From JBOGEN01 sp050743265 (GTDB taxonomy: Bacteria; Actinomycetota; Actinomycetes; JBOGEN01): 34,870 nt of DNA. This document shows positions 1 to 6,511 of the stretch, in pieces. Positions within the stretch are counted from its first letter, which is position 1. Every line of letters begins with the position of its first letter. The stretch covers positions 1 to 34,870 of the forward strand of contig JBOGEN010000174.1 in the NCBI GenBank assembly GCA_050743265.1, given 5' to 3'. Under the pieces are notes generated by a model. The model did not search any database, was not told the origin of the DNA, and saw only the letters and a list, made by a program, of their open reading frames with translations. Made by a program: the position numbers and the translations under genes.

Positions 1-949
1 CCGAGGCGGGCTGCCCGTGGCGCGGCTGCCCGCGTCCGGAGCGCAGGGCGGCCATTGTCAGCGCTCCGATCCCGTACAGGTTGGCGAGCGTCAAGATCAG
101 CGCGCCCAGGCCCGGCACCAGCGCGAGAAGGCGCAGCACGCCCCAGCCGAGCAGGAACCCGCCGATGCGAGAGCGCTTGACGACCAGGCCACCGAGCAGC
201 GCCGCGGTCACCGCGTACGCCACCGGCAGCAGGACAGCGAAGCCGAGCAGCACGCTCATCGCCAGCGGGATGCCGACCAAGGTGAAGAACACCAGCGTGG
301 CGACGATCGGCAGCACGATCCCGACGATCAGGCCCGCCACGACCGAGCGGCCGACGGACGTACGCCCGGTGCGCACGGCCGCGTCGGTGGCGCGCGGGAA
401 GACGTACAGCATCACGAGCCCGGCGACCAGCGTCAGCAGGGTCACGCCCAGCCACCAGGCGAACATCGCGGCCCAGCCCACGGACTGGAACCGGGCGGCG
501 AAGTCGGTCTTCTCGACCGTCCCGCCGACCTGGGCGCCGGGAGCCACCTGTGGCTGCTCGGACGACTCCACATCGCCCTGCACCCGGCCGGTGGGCAGCA
601 CCTGCACGCGTCCGTTCGTCGCGGCGATGTCGCCTGTGACCTCGCCGACCACACGGACGTCGCCGTTCAGCGCGACCACGTCGCCGTTCACCCGACCGAG
701 GATGGCGACGTTGCCGTTGGCCGCGAACACGTCAGACGTCGACGTCCCGGCGACGAAGACCGGCCCGTCGAGGATCAGGATCCCGTCCACGCTGGTGGTC
801 GGGAGCACGTCAGCGCGTCCGGTGACGACGACGATCGGGTTGTCCTCGGTGGTGTCCTGCTGCGCCAGCGCGGGGGCCGCTGTGGTGAGCAGCGCGAGCC
901 CGGCGACGATCGGCACCACCAGCAGGCGCAGCGAAGAACGGACGGTCAT
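1..949 (-). CDS. Exported bactofilin-like domain membrane protein (3' end beyond window)
   Basis: Read on the minus strand from an ATG at 949 with an AGGAGGTGGCC ribosome site directly upstream. Residues 1-33 form a signal peptide ending ALAQQ. Residues about 38-115 are short beta-repeat units such as VFAANGNVAILGRVNGDVVALNGDVRVVGEV, cut here for length but built on repeated N-G-x-V and G-x-V steps, typical of polymer-forming (bactofilin/DUF8173-like) right-handed beta-helices. After that come at least four hydrophobic segments separated by a basic loop (FPRATDAAVRTGRTSVGR). The layout is an extracytoplasmic beta-helix followed by a membrane-anchored half. Such proteins are common in actinobacteria and their function is unproven; an envelope or scaffold role is inference. 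The reading frame is open to base 1, so the C-terminus is missing. Confidence 0.85.
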   Translation of the reverse strand, partial: MTVRSSLRLLVVPIVAGLALLTTAAPALAQQDTTEDNPIVVVTGRADVLPTTSVDGILILDGPVFVAGTSTSDVFAANGNVAILGRVNGDVVALNGDVRVVGEVTGDIAATNGRVQVLPTGRVQGDVESSEQPQVAPGAQVGGTVEKTDFAARFQSVGWAAMFAWWLGVTLLTLVAGLVMLYVFPRATDAAVRTGRTSVGRSVVAGLIVGIVLPIVATLVFFTLVGIPLAMSVLLGFAVLLPVAYAVTAALLGGLVVKRSRIGGFLLGWGVLRLLALVPGLGALILTLANLYGIGALTMAALRSGRGQPRHGQPAS

Positions 950-1110
950 GGCCACCTCCTCGGACGGTGCTGCGCCCACGCTCGGGGACGGGGCCGACAC
1001 CGTTGCGGCATTCGGCCCTGATGGTCGGCTCCTTGACCGCGTCCGACCATGGCCCGACGTGACTGGTTCTCTCCCCGTCTGGGAGCGGCTGTGGTGGCTC
1101 GGCCCGCAGA

Positions 1111-1140
1111 TTTCGGGCGCCGTCCCCCAGCCGCTACAGT
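1111..1140 (+). promoter_or_regulatory. Candidate promoter of tRNA-Arg
   Basis: TTTCGG at 1111-1116 and TACAGT at 1135-1140 are separated by 18 bases and lie 22 bases before the tRNA 5' end. The -10 is good and the -35 is weak, so this is a plausible housekeeping promoter by position only. Confidence 0.4.
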
Positions 1141-1162
1141 GGTGGGCCGGTCGACACGACCT

Positions 1163-1235
1163 GCGCCCGTAGCTCAACGGATAGAGCATCTGACTACGGA
1201 TCAGAAGGTTAGGGGTTCGAATCCCTTCGGGCGCG
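1163..1235 (+). tRNA. tRNA-Arg (anticodon ACG)
   Basis: Complete cloverleaf. The acceptor arm GCGCCCG (1163-1169) pairs with CGGGCGC (1228-1234), with discriminator G1235. The D arm is GCTC/GAGC. The anticodon stem TCTGA/TCAGA encloses loop CTACGGA, giving anticodon ACG (inosine-modified, reading CGU/CGC/CGA). The T arm is AGGGG-TTCGAAT-CCCTT. CCA is not encoded. The 3' part from the anticodon loop onward is duplicated at 6308, which marks this gene as a probable integration target. Confidence 0.96.
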
Positions 1236-1283
1236 CCCACGAAACCCCAGGTCAGCGAGTTGCTGCCTGGGGCTCGCTGCTGT
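1196..1283 (+). repeat. Direct repeat, left copy (candidate attL in tRNA-Arg)
   Basis: Starts in the anticodon loop (ACGGA) and runs through the T arm, the acceptor end and the downstream hairpin to CTGCTGT. It matches 6308-6396 with scattered substitutions and one inserted base, roughly 85% identical by eye. Starting at the anticodon loop fits the crossover site of many tyrosine-recombinase islands. This copy keeps a functional tRNA. Confidence 0.75.
1245..1272 (+). terminator. Hairpin downstream of tRNA-Arg
   Basis: CCCCAGG-t-CAGC pairs with GCTG-CCTGGGG around loop GAGTT, an 11-bp stem with one bulged T. No T-run follows, as is usual in high-GC actinobacteria. It sits 10 bases after the tRNA and is probably its terminator. 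A shortened version is kept in the second repeat copy. Confidence 0.55.
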
Positions 1284-1299
1284 TATCCCCCGAACTGCC

Positions 1300-1908
1300 T
1301 CAGTCCGGGCACGTGCCACCCGTGCGCTCGTGGATCGCCTTGACGCCAGCCGACAGCCGCTCGACGCGGGGCCCCTCAACCTCGAGGCCGATGAGCATCA
1401 TGCACCGGCCCTGGGTCCAGTAGACGTGGCCGATCGCGTTGCCGTGCAGGTCGGGTCCCGTCCATCCATGGGCGCCGGGAACGTCGAGGACCTGGAAGCG
1501 CTTGATCTTCGCGCCCGGGATCTGGTGCCGGATCGCCTCGTCGCTCGTCTCGTAGGCCATCCAGTCGCGCGCGCCGGCCTCGGTCCTGAACAGCAGGACG
1601 CTGCTGACGCCGCCGCTGCGGTCGCCTTGGGCGGGCTGGTAGGTCGTCGAGACGTAGCCGCTGCGCCGGAGTCGCTCGACGCCGTCCTTCGGCAGGTCGA
1701 ATGGCTGCCCTGAGTCCGTCTGCGGCGACGCGATGGGTTCCAGGCCCGGGACCTCTTCGTCTTGCATCAGGTACTGCTCGAGGTTGGGCGGCGCAGCGGT
1801 CTTGGCCGCATCGGCCGTACTCGTCGCTCGGTCAGAGTTTCCGCCGCAGCTGGCGATGAGCGTGCAGAGGAGCCCTGCGAGTGGAACGAGGGATGTACGC
1901 CGAGCCAT
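1300..1908 (-). CDS. Putative secreted lipoprotein, unknown function
   Basis: 202 residues. The N-terminus is a lipoprotein signal: positive MARRTS, a hydrophobic stretch, then lipobox LIASC with the acceptor Cys at about residue 21. A Ser/Thr/Ala-rich linker follows and then a soluble domain (about 45-202) with two Cys near the end (GRCMM and GTCPD) that could pair. I recognise no family; mycobacterial and actinobacterial DUF lipoproteins of this size are common. It is the first gene inside the tRNA-bounded segment and is transcribed toward the tRNA. The ATG is preceded only by a weak purine stretch. Confidence 0.75.
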   Translation of the reverse strand: MARRTSLVPLAGLLCTLIASCGGNSDRATSTADAAKTAAPPNLEQYLMQDEEVPGLEPIASPQTDSGQPFDLPKDGVERLRRSGYVSTTYQPAQGDRSGGVSSVLLFRTEAGARDWMAYETSDEAIRHQIPGAKIKRFQVLDVPGAHGWTGPDLHGNAIGHVYWTQGRCMMLIGLEVEGPRVERLSAGVKAIHERTGGTCPD

Positions 1909-2225
1909 GTCTCATGCTCTGCGTCGGCGCGTTCCGGCGCAATGGACTCTTGAGTGGTGAGGTCTCCGGGGAGGTGCTCAAATGACGCATTCCTGGCTTG
2001 ATGCTGGACCAGACGCTCGCCATGATCCGGGTCCGCGGAGGCCCGCATCCGCCTCGGCGCGCCCGGCGGCCACTGGCGACGACGACACCAACACTCACTT
2101 CGGTCGCGTGTGATCTCCTCTGCGGCCCGGCCTGACCAGGGAGAGATGCCGATGGTGTGGATCCAGCCGACGGAGTCGCGCCGGCACAGCAGCCCGGTGA
2201 CGGTGCTGCCAACGCTCACCGGTAG
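1909..2225. other. Gene-poor stretch in candidate island
   Basis: No convincing intact gene. Codon usage in all frames is mixed and visibly less GC-biased than in the core genes. Short minus-strand stretches look protein-like, for example VGSTVTGLLCRRDSVGWIH near 2160-2220, but have no start or continuation, so this may be decayed coding DNA. Confidence 0.4.
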
Positions 2226-2663
2226 CACGCGCGGCCGGTCACGTACCGCCGGCGTCTCAGCGGCCTCGGCACGGTCGAGCGCCCTGGTCTGCTTGAGCTG
2301 TTCGGTGCACTTGGCACGACGGAGTGGATCAACGGCGATGCCCCGACGGTTGTCGACCTCGCACGGCTCATCGCTCTCGCGCTGACAGTCGTTGCGGCGA
2401 TCCACGTCGGGCGGCGGGTGCGGGGACCAGCGGCCAGAGAGCTGAGCAAGCTGCCACCGCCGGACCCCATCGATCGCCCATTGCTCGTCGGCACCGTCCT
2501 GGGGTGCCTGGTGCTGCCGGTGATCATCGGAATCGTGACCTGGAGGGTGACCGGCCAGGCAGGCCTAGCCGTCATCCCGGGTGCCCTCTGCTGGGTCCTC
2601 ACCCTGCTCAGCGGCGTCGCCTGGGGCCATCAGGAGGGCTCGCCAGAAGAGCACCACGGGTGA
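2226..2663 (+). pseudogene. 5'-truncated small membrane protein
   Basis: The frame beginning after a TAG at 2223 reads as a believable protein without a usable start: LFGALGTTEWINGDAP, then a hydrophobic helix (VVDLARLIALALTVVAAIHV), a polar linker, and two more helices around GTVLGCLVLPVIIGIV and VIPGALCWVLTLLSG, ending at TGA 2661-2663. A start could be taken at GTG 2418 (81 codons), but that discards the clearly coding upstream part. I therefore read it as the 3' remnant of a gene cut on the left. Family unknown. The stop overlaps the next ATG (TGATG). Confidence 0.5.
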
Positions 2664-2815
2664 TGGGCCCGATGAGGTTGCAGCCGACTGACAGCCGCGC
2701 TCCAGTCCACTGCCGACACTGCGGAGTCGAACTCCGTAGGTGGCTCGGCCGATGGTGGCACGTGCGTCGCCTCGGCCCGATCGCCTGCCCGGGACCCGAA
2801 CCCGAAGACCAATGA
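2663..2815 (+). CDS. Small zinc-ribbon-like peptide
   Basis: A 50-codon frame starting at ATG 2663, whose first base is shared with the TGA of the preceding frame, suggesting translational coupling. The sequence contains CRHC, a Trp/Arg-rich middle (LRRWLGRWWH) and a late Cys-Pro (ACPGPEPED). Only three Cys plus nearby His are present, so metal binding is possible but not established. It lies in a partly decayed region and may itself be a leftover. Confidence 0.4.
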   Translation: MGPMRLQPTDSRAPVHCRHCGVELRRWLGRWWHVRRLGPIACPGPEPEDQ

Positions 2816-3405
2816 GGTCTCTTCCGTGCCAGCCGCGTGCAAGTACGCGGTGCATCACGTTGGACTCAGCCAGACGCCAGCGGGTGACCGACCAAAGCGT
2901 GACCTGCACGTCTCGGGCTTCTTGGTGCAGGAGCCGACACGGACCAAGATCGCTTCCCAAGCCGCGTATCGGGACTGGCAGATGGCCCCGGGCGCGGCAC
3001 TTCCGAGGCCTGGTGTCAGTGGCATGCCCTGCGCTTGCACCGGCCTCACGGAAGAGGGGTATGGGCTCATGCTCGCGTCAGCGCCCATTACCGGCTGAGC
3101 CATCCGTGCCAACGTGTAGTTCCGTCGCCAGCCGTGGACACCGAGGTCACGCGGCGAGTTCGCCGCTTGAGGCGACTGGAGGAACCCGGTGAGCGCACCC
3201 GGGTGGTGTGGCCGCCGTGCGAATATGCGCGGTTGTTCGCTCCGCATGTGGAGCGCCGGTTGCGCAGCGAGGTTCGGGTGGTGAACGTGCCCGGCGGGGA
3301 CGGCATGGTGGCGTTGAACCGGCACGAGCAGCCTCGCGACGGAGGGGGCGCTCTTCGATGACGGCGACGGTGGCTCGGTCGTCGTGGACCCGGCCACGTG
3401 GCAGG
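2816..3405. other. Decayed region, no intact gene
   Basis: About 590 bases with several overlapping frames and none with a consistent coding signature. A plus-strand stretch at about 3140-3360 (EPGERTRVVWPPCEYARLFAPHVERR, shown here only in part: RTRVVWPPCEYARLF) looks protein-like but matches nothing I know. Base composition is lower in GC than the flanking core. No transposase or integrase motif was found. Confidence 0.4.
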
Positions 3406-3549
3406 CTCGACGAGCCTGTCGACGCCGACGACGGACGGACTCACCGATGCGAGGACGGCCAGGAGCAGCCGTTCCTTGGCCCCCGGAACGGCCACAGCCT
3501 GTTGGTCCTCCCCCGTGACCTGGAGAGGGCCGAGAACACCGAACCGCAT
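3406..3549 (-). pseudogene. N-terminal stub of a SARP/AfsR-type regulator
   Basis: From ATG 3549 the first 48 codons read MRFGVLGPLQVTG...VPGAKERLLLAVLA...VGVDRLVE. This is the typical start of the winged-helix DNA-binding domain of SARP/BTAD regulators (FGVLGPL, the K/RqR-x-LLA-x-LL helix, VSVDRLVDELW). The frame then turns into low-complexity basic and Pro-rich sequence with no ELW motif, no rest of the winged helix and no BTAD domain. It is best read as a gene broken by deletion or recombination just after the second helix. Confidence 0.6.
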
Positions 3550-3622
3550 GCTTCGCACAGTAGAGCCGCCCGGGAGGGGCCGACCAGGGCAGCGGGGCGG
3601 GGACACCGTAGGTCGACCTGGG

Positions 3623-4690
3623 TCAGGAGCGGACCAGGGCTCCGGCGTCGCGGACATGCGCGGCAAGAGCGCCGACGACGTGTTCGGCATCGCGGTGTAC
3701 GCCACGCAGGGTGTTGGAGGAGAACGAACGCTGGTACTCCAGCCCCAGGTACACCAGACCGGGGTGTGTGGTGGAGATGCCGCCGGAGTGCTGGGGTAGG
3801 CCGTCTTCAAGCGCGCCGAGCCGCGCGAGGTAGTCGAGGTGGGGTCGGTATCCGGTCGCGAACACGACGGTGTCCACGCGCTCGCGGGTGCCGTCGGACC
3901 AGACGACGTCGTCGCCGTCGAACGTGGTGAACATCGGACGCTGGTCGAGCGTGCCGTCCTCGAAGGCACGGGCGTAGTCCCCGGTGTCGAGGACGAGCGT
4001 GGACGGAGCCAGCCCGGTCAGCCACTCGGGGGGCAGGTCGTCGAAGCCGGTGCGCTTCAGCCAGTAGTGCAGGTCGTGGCCGTCGAGATGCTGCGGCAGG
4101 AAGCGGAGTGGGTGCCGGGTGGCAAGTGTGACGTTCGCGACCCTTGCGAGCTCGTGCCCGACCTGGACGGCGGAGTTGCCCGCGCCCACGACGACGATGC
4201 GTTGGCCGGCATAGGGCACGGGGTTGCGGTAGTCGGCCACATGCAGCAGACGTCCGGCGAAGGTGCTCTGTCCGGACAGTACGGGCAGGTGCGGGTTGCC
4301 GAAGGAGCCGCTGGCCGCAACGACGCCGGCCGCGGGCAGCTCCTCGCCCCCCGCAGTCCGCACGAGGAACCCACCGCGTGTGTCGTCGACGACCTCGGCG
4401 ACGGGGGTGCACGTGCTGATGTCGACGTCCAGGCCGGCGGCGTACTGGCGTAGGTAGGCCACGACCTCGTCACGTGCCGGGTAGCGCTCGGGCGCTCCGG
4501 GAAACGGGGCGCCCGGCATGCCGCTGTACTCGGCGGGTGAGAACACCGCGAGGCTGTCGTAGTACCGCGGCCACGACCCGACCGGCTCGGGCCCGGCCTC
4601 GAGGATCAGCGGGGCGAGGCCCGTCTCCCTGAGCGCGCGCGCCGCGGCAAGGCCGGACTGGCCACCACCGATCACGATGACGTCGTTCAT
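3623..4690 (-). CDS. arsO: ArsO-like flavin-dependent monooxygenase
   Basis: 355 residues from ATG 4690. An N-terminal FAD Rossmann motif VIGGGQSGLAAARAL is followed by GSWPRYYDSLAVFSPAEYSGMPG, the loop seen in ArsO-type flavoproteins (quoted part: YYDSLAVFSPAEYSGMPG). A second NADPH-binding motif is at VVVGAGNSAVQVGHEL, and a late ATGYRP motif closes the fold. These are the hallmarks of class B-type flavin monooxygenases. ArsO members sit in ars operons, but their reaction is not well defined; oxidation of a trivalent arsenical is my inference. The gene is divergent from arsR-arsP across a palindrome-rich spacer. An upstream in-frame ATG at about 4724 lies inside an operator-like palindrome, so 4690 is preferred. 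Confidence 0.8.
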   Translation of the reverse strand: MNDVIVIGGGQSGLAAARALRETGLAPLILEAGPEPVGSWPRYYDSLAVFSPAEYSGMPGAPFPGAPERYPARDEVVAYLRQYAAGLDVDISTCTPVAEVVDDTRGGFLVRTAGGEELPAAGVVAASGSFGNPHLPVLSGQSTFAGRLLHVADYRNPVPYAGQRIVVVGAGNSAVQVGHELARVANVTLATRHPLRFLPQHLDGHDLHYWLKRTGFDDLPPEWLTGLAPSTLVLDTGDYARAFEDGTLDQRPMFTTFDGDDVVWSDGTRERVDTVVFATGYRPHLDYLARLGALEDGLPQHSGGISTTHPGLVYLGLEYQRSFSSNTLRGVHRDAEHVVGALAAHVRDAGALVRS

Positions 4691-4714
4691 GACCGCCTCA
4701 TCACTCCACCACTG

Positions 4715-4748
4715 ATTGACGTCCATCAATATATCGACCAACGTCGAT
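4715..4748. promoter_or_regulatory. Two palindromes, candidate ArsR operators on the arsO side
   Basis: ATTGA-CGTCCA-TCAAT occupies 4715-4730 and ATCGAC-CAAC-GTCGAT occupies 4733-4748. Both are perfect inverted repeats in an AT-richer patch. A minus-strand -10 (TATATT, 4734-4729) lies between and within them, so a bound repressor would block arsO transcription. Confidence 0.55.
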
Positions 4749-4807
4749 GGGGCACCACCCCATTCCCGTAGGTTCGCGAGGTTGAGACGGGGTGGTGTGG
4801 GGGTGAT

Positions 4808-4833
4808 CCATCGTCTATCGTCGATGGACGATG
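4808..4833. promoter_or_regulatory. Nested palindrome over the arsR start, candidate operator
   Basis: CCATCG (4808-4813) mirrors CGATGG (4822-4827), and CATCGTC (4809-4815) mirrors GACGATG (4827-4833). A possible -10, TATCGT at 4816-4821, lies in the centre, 9 bases before the arsR ATG. The message would be leaderless and the site well placed for autorepression. Confidence 0.5.
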
Positions 4834-5214
4834 ATGATTCTTGATCGGGAGACAGCCGAGACGTACGCGTCGTGGTTCCGCTGTGTGGCGGACCCGACCC
4901 GGCTGCAGATCCTGCACGTGCTGGCGGGTGCGGGCAGGTCGCTGCGGGTGGGTGAGGTGGCCGAGGCGGTGGGGGTGGCCCAGTCCACGGTGTCGGTGCA
5001 TCTGCGGCGGCTGCTCGAGGCCGAGTTCGTCCATGTGGAGCGAGTGGGCACGGCGAGCTGGTTCGCGGTGAACCAGGCCTGTGTGAGCGAGTTCCCGGCT
5101 GCCGCGAGCGCGGTGATGGCCTGCCTGGCCGGGGACGAGGCATCGGGGCCACCGGCGCGCCCGCCGTGGCATCGCAGTGACGCGGTCGCCGCGGAAGCGG
5201 GCAGGCGGTCGTGA
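4831..5214 (+). CDS. arsR: ArsR/SmtB-family repressor
   Basis: 127 residues. The winged-helix HTH spans about 19-72: ADPTRLQILHVL, then VGEVAEAVGVAQSTVSVHLRRLLEAEFV, then the wing. The classic alpha-3 CVC metal site is absent. Cys occur at 18, 84 and 98; C84 and C98 lie in the C-terminal dimer helices. As I recall, Shewanella SpArsR, selective for methylarsenite, uses only two Cys at similar C-terminal positions (83 and 101), so this protein may sense trivalent organoarsenicals rather than arsenite. No Shine-Dalgarno is seen; a leaderless start at the first of two consecutive ATGs is likely. The stop overlaps the arsP GTG by 4 bases (GTGA). Confidence 0.88.
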   Translation: MMILDRETAETYASWFRCVADPTRLQILHVLAGAGRSLRVGEVAEAVGVAQSTVSVHLRRLLEAEFVHVERVGTASWFAVNQACVSEFPAAASAVMACLAGDEASGPPARPPWHRSDAVAAEAGRRS

Positions 5215-6179
5215 TCTCGCTGGTGTGGCAGGTCGCGGCCCTGTTCGGCGGGGTAGTGGTGCTGTTCGTCGCGTTGACGGTGGGGGTGACCCTGCTGTCG
5301 CGGCGGGTCGGGGAGGCGCGAGTGCGCCGTTGGATGGGCGGAGGCACGATCGCCGCCCCGGTGAAGGGGCTGCTGGTCGGCGTGGTGACACCGTTCTGCA
5401 GCTGGTCGACGATCCCGGTGTTGCTCAGCCTGCTGCGCGCGGGGGTACGCACGTCGGCGGTAGCGGCGTTCTTCCTCGCCTCGCCGGTGCTCGACCCGGT
5501 GCTGATCGTCGCCCTGGCGTTGCTGCTCGGGGTCCCGGTCGCTGTGTGGTTCACGGTGTTCCTCACCGCGGTGATCCTGCTCGCGGCGGTCGTGGCGGAG
5601 CGGCTGCAGCTGGAGCGGATGGTGCTCGCCCGGGTAGGAGTACCCGCCGGTGCCGGTGCCGGTGCCGGTGCCGGTGCCGGTGTCGGTGTCGGTGTCGGTG
5701 TCGGCTCGGATGCGGAGGCATGCGAGGACTGCGACGGCCCGGAACGGCCGTGGGCCGGGTGGCGTACCGAGACGCCGGCGGCGGTCGGCGTGGCGCGGGC
5801 AGAGCTGCGGGCGTTGCTCGTCCCCCTCGTGGTGACGAGCGTGCTGGGTGCGCTGTTGGTCGGTGCGGCGCCGCAGAACCTCATCGTGGACTGGGCCGGG
5901 CCCGACAGTCCGCTGGCCGTGCCCGCCGCCGCGGTGCTGGGCGTGCCGCTCTACCTGCCCAGCGAGGCACTCGTCCCGCTGGGCTGGGGGCTGCGTGACG
6001 CGGGCGTGGGGGCGGGGGCCATCTTCGCGTTCATGGTCACGGCCGCGTCACTGAACCTGCCCGAGGTGATGCTCCTCGGCCGCATCTTCAAGGCGCGGCT
6101 TGTCGTGTCCCTCGTGGCCGCGATCACCACCGTGGCGGTCGCCGGGGCCGTGGTGGTGCCCTGGCTCACCACGACCTGA
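5211..6179 (+). CDS. arsP: ArsP-type permease (PF03773, DUF318)
   Basis: 322 residues, starting at a GTG inside the arsR stop (GTGA overlap). About eight hydrophobic helices lie in two halves. The first half carries the family signature VVTPFCSWSTIPVLLSLLRAG and FFLASPVLDP; the second repeats it as VPLYLPSEALVPL. ArsP proteins export trivalent organoarsenicals such as methylarsenite and roxarsone(III); other PF03773 members are uncharacterised permeases. The central cytoplasmic loop (about 148-185) holds a Gly-Ala/Gly-Val run encoded by hexanucleotide repeats, followed by ACEDCDG, a Cys pair that might hand arsenic to the pore (inference). Many family members have CSC where this one has CSW. 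Confidence 0.82.
   Translation: MISLVWQVAALFGGVVVLFVALTVGVTLLSRRVGEARVRRWMGGGTIAAPVKGLLVGVVTPFCSWSTIPVLLSLLRAGVRTSAVAAFFLASPVLDPVLIVALALLLGVPVAVWFTVFLTAVILLAAVVAERLQLERMVLARVGVPAGAGAGAGAGAGVGVGVGVGSDAEACEDCDGPERPWAGWRTETPAAVGVARAELRALLVPLVVTSVLGALLVGAAPQNLIVDWAGPDSPLAVPAAAVLGVPLYLPSEALVPLGWGLRDAGVGAGAIFAFMVTAASLNLPEVMLLGRIFKARLVVSLVAAITTVAVAGAVVVPWLTTT
5649..5702 (+). repeat. Hexanucleotide tract (GGTGCC)5(GGTGTC)4 in arsP
   Basis: Nine perfect tandem 6-base units in frame with arsP, encoding alternating Gly-Ala then Gly-Val. Unit gain or loss changes the cytoplasmic loop by two residues without a frameshift. Confidence 0.9.
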
Positions 6180-6229
6180 CCGGCGCCGGAGCTCGTGCGC
6201 CGTCCCGCCGATCGGCGCGGGTCGGGCGT

Positions 6230-6304
6230 AGGGACGAGCGCGGTGAGCAGGGCCCGTACGCGGGCGTCGATGTCGTCGCGGATGGCCCTGACGGCATTGA
6301 GGGC
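6230..6304 (-). pseudogene. Possible C-terminal remnant of an arsenate reductase
   Basis: The minus frame reads ALNAVRAIRDDIDARVRALLTALVP with consistently GC-ending codons. It resembles the last helix of low-molecular-weight-phosphatase-type arsenate reductases of actinobacteria (a pattern like VRxIRDxIxxRVxxLLxxL). The rest of the gene is missing: the fragment stops at the right-hand tRNA repeat, and no stop codon follows soon. Similarity is judged from memory over only 25 residues. Confidence 0.3.
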
Positions 6305-6307
6305 TCG

Positions 6308-6396
6308 ACGGATCAGAAGGTTGGGGGTTCGAATCCGTTCGGGCGACGCCCACTAAAACGCAGGTCAGCAAATTGCTGCCTGGAGTTCTCTGCTGT
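6308..6396 (+). repeat. Direct repeat, right copy (candidate attR, tRNA-Arg 3' fragment)
   Basis: Repeats the 3' half of tRNA-Arg from the anticodon loop (ACGGATCAGAAGG) through the T loop (GGTTCGAATCC), the acceptor end and the downstream hairpin. It lacks the acceptor 5' strand, D arm and 5' anticodon strand. The T stem has a mismatch (GGGGG/CCGTT) and the acceptor end has an extra A, so it cannot be a working tRNA. Such a displaced 3' fragment is expected at the far end of a tRNA-integrated element. Confidence 0.75.
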
Positions 6397-6511
6397 GCGG
6401 GGCCGAGAATTGCTCACGGATCGGTTAACGGGGGACTCAGCCCGTCACACTAATCGGCCGGTGCAGTTGCGCGCTGGCGGACGACGATGAGCTCCTCCTG
6501 CACCTGACGTG

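Noticed and set aside
5649..5702. CRISPR-like array
   Set aside because: Units are 6 bases with no spacers; it is a coding microsatellite.
3623..5884. 753-codon minus frame extending arsO upstream
   Set aside because: The added part is antisense to arsR and arsP, is Pro/Thr/Arg-rich, and the Rossmann motif starts right after ATG 4690.
1236..6307. Integrase or transposase gene in the island
   Set aside because: No tyrosine or serine recombinase, DDE or HUH motif was found in any frame.
6308..6396. A second tRNA-Arg gene
   Set aside because: The 5' half (acceptor strand, D arm, 5' anticodon strand) is missing and the T stem is mismatched.
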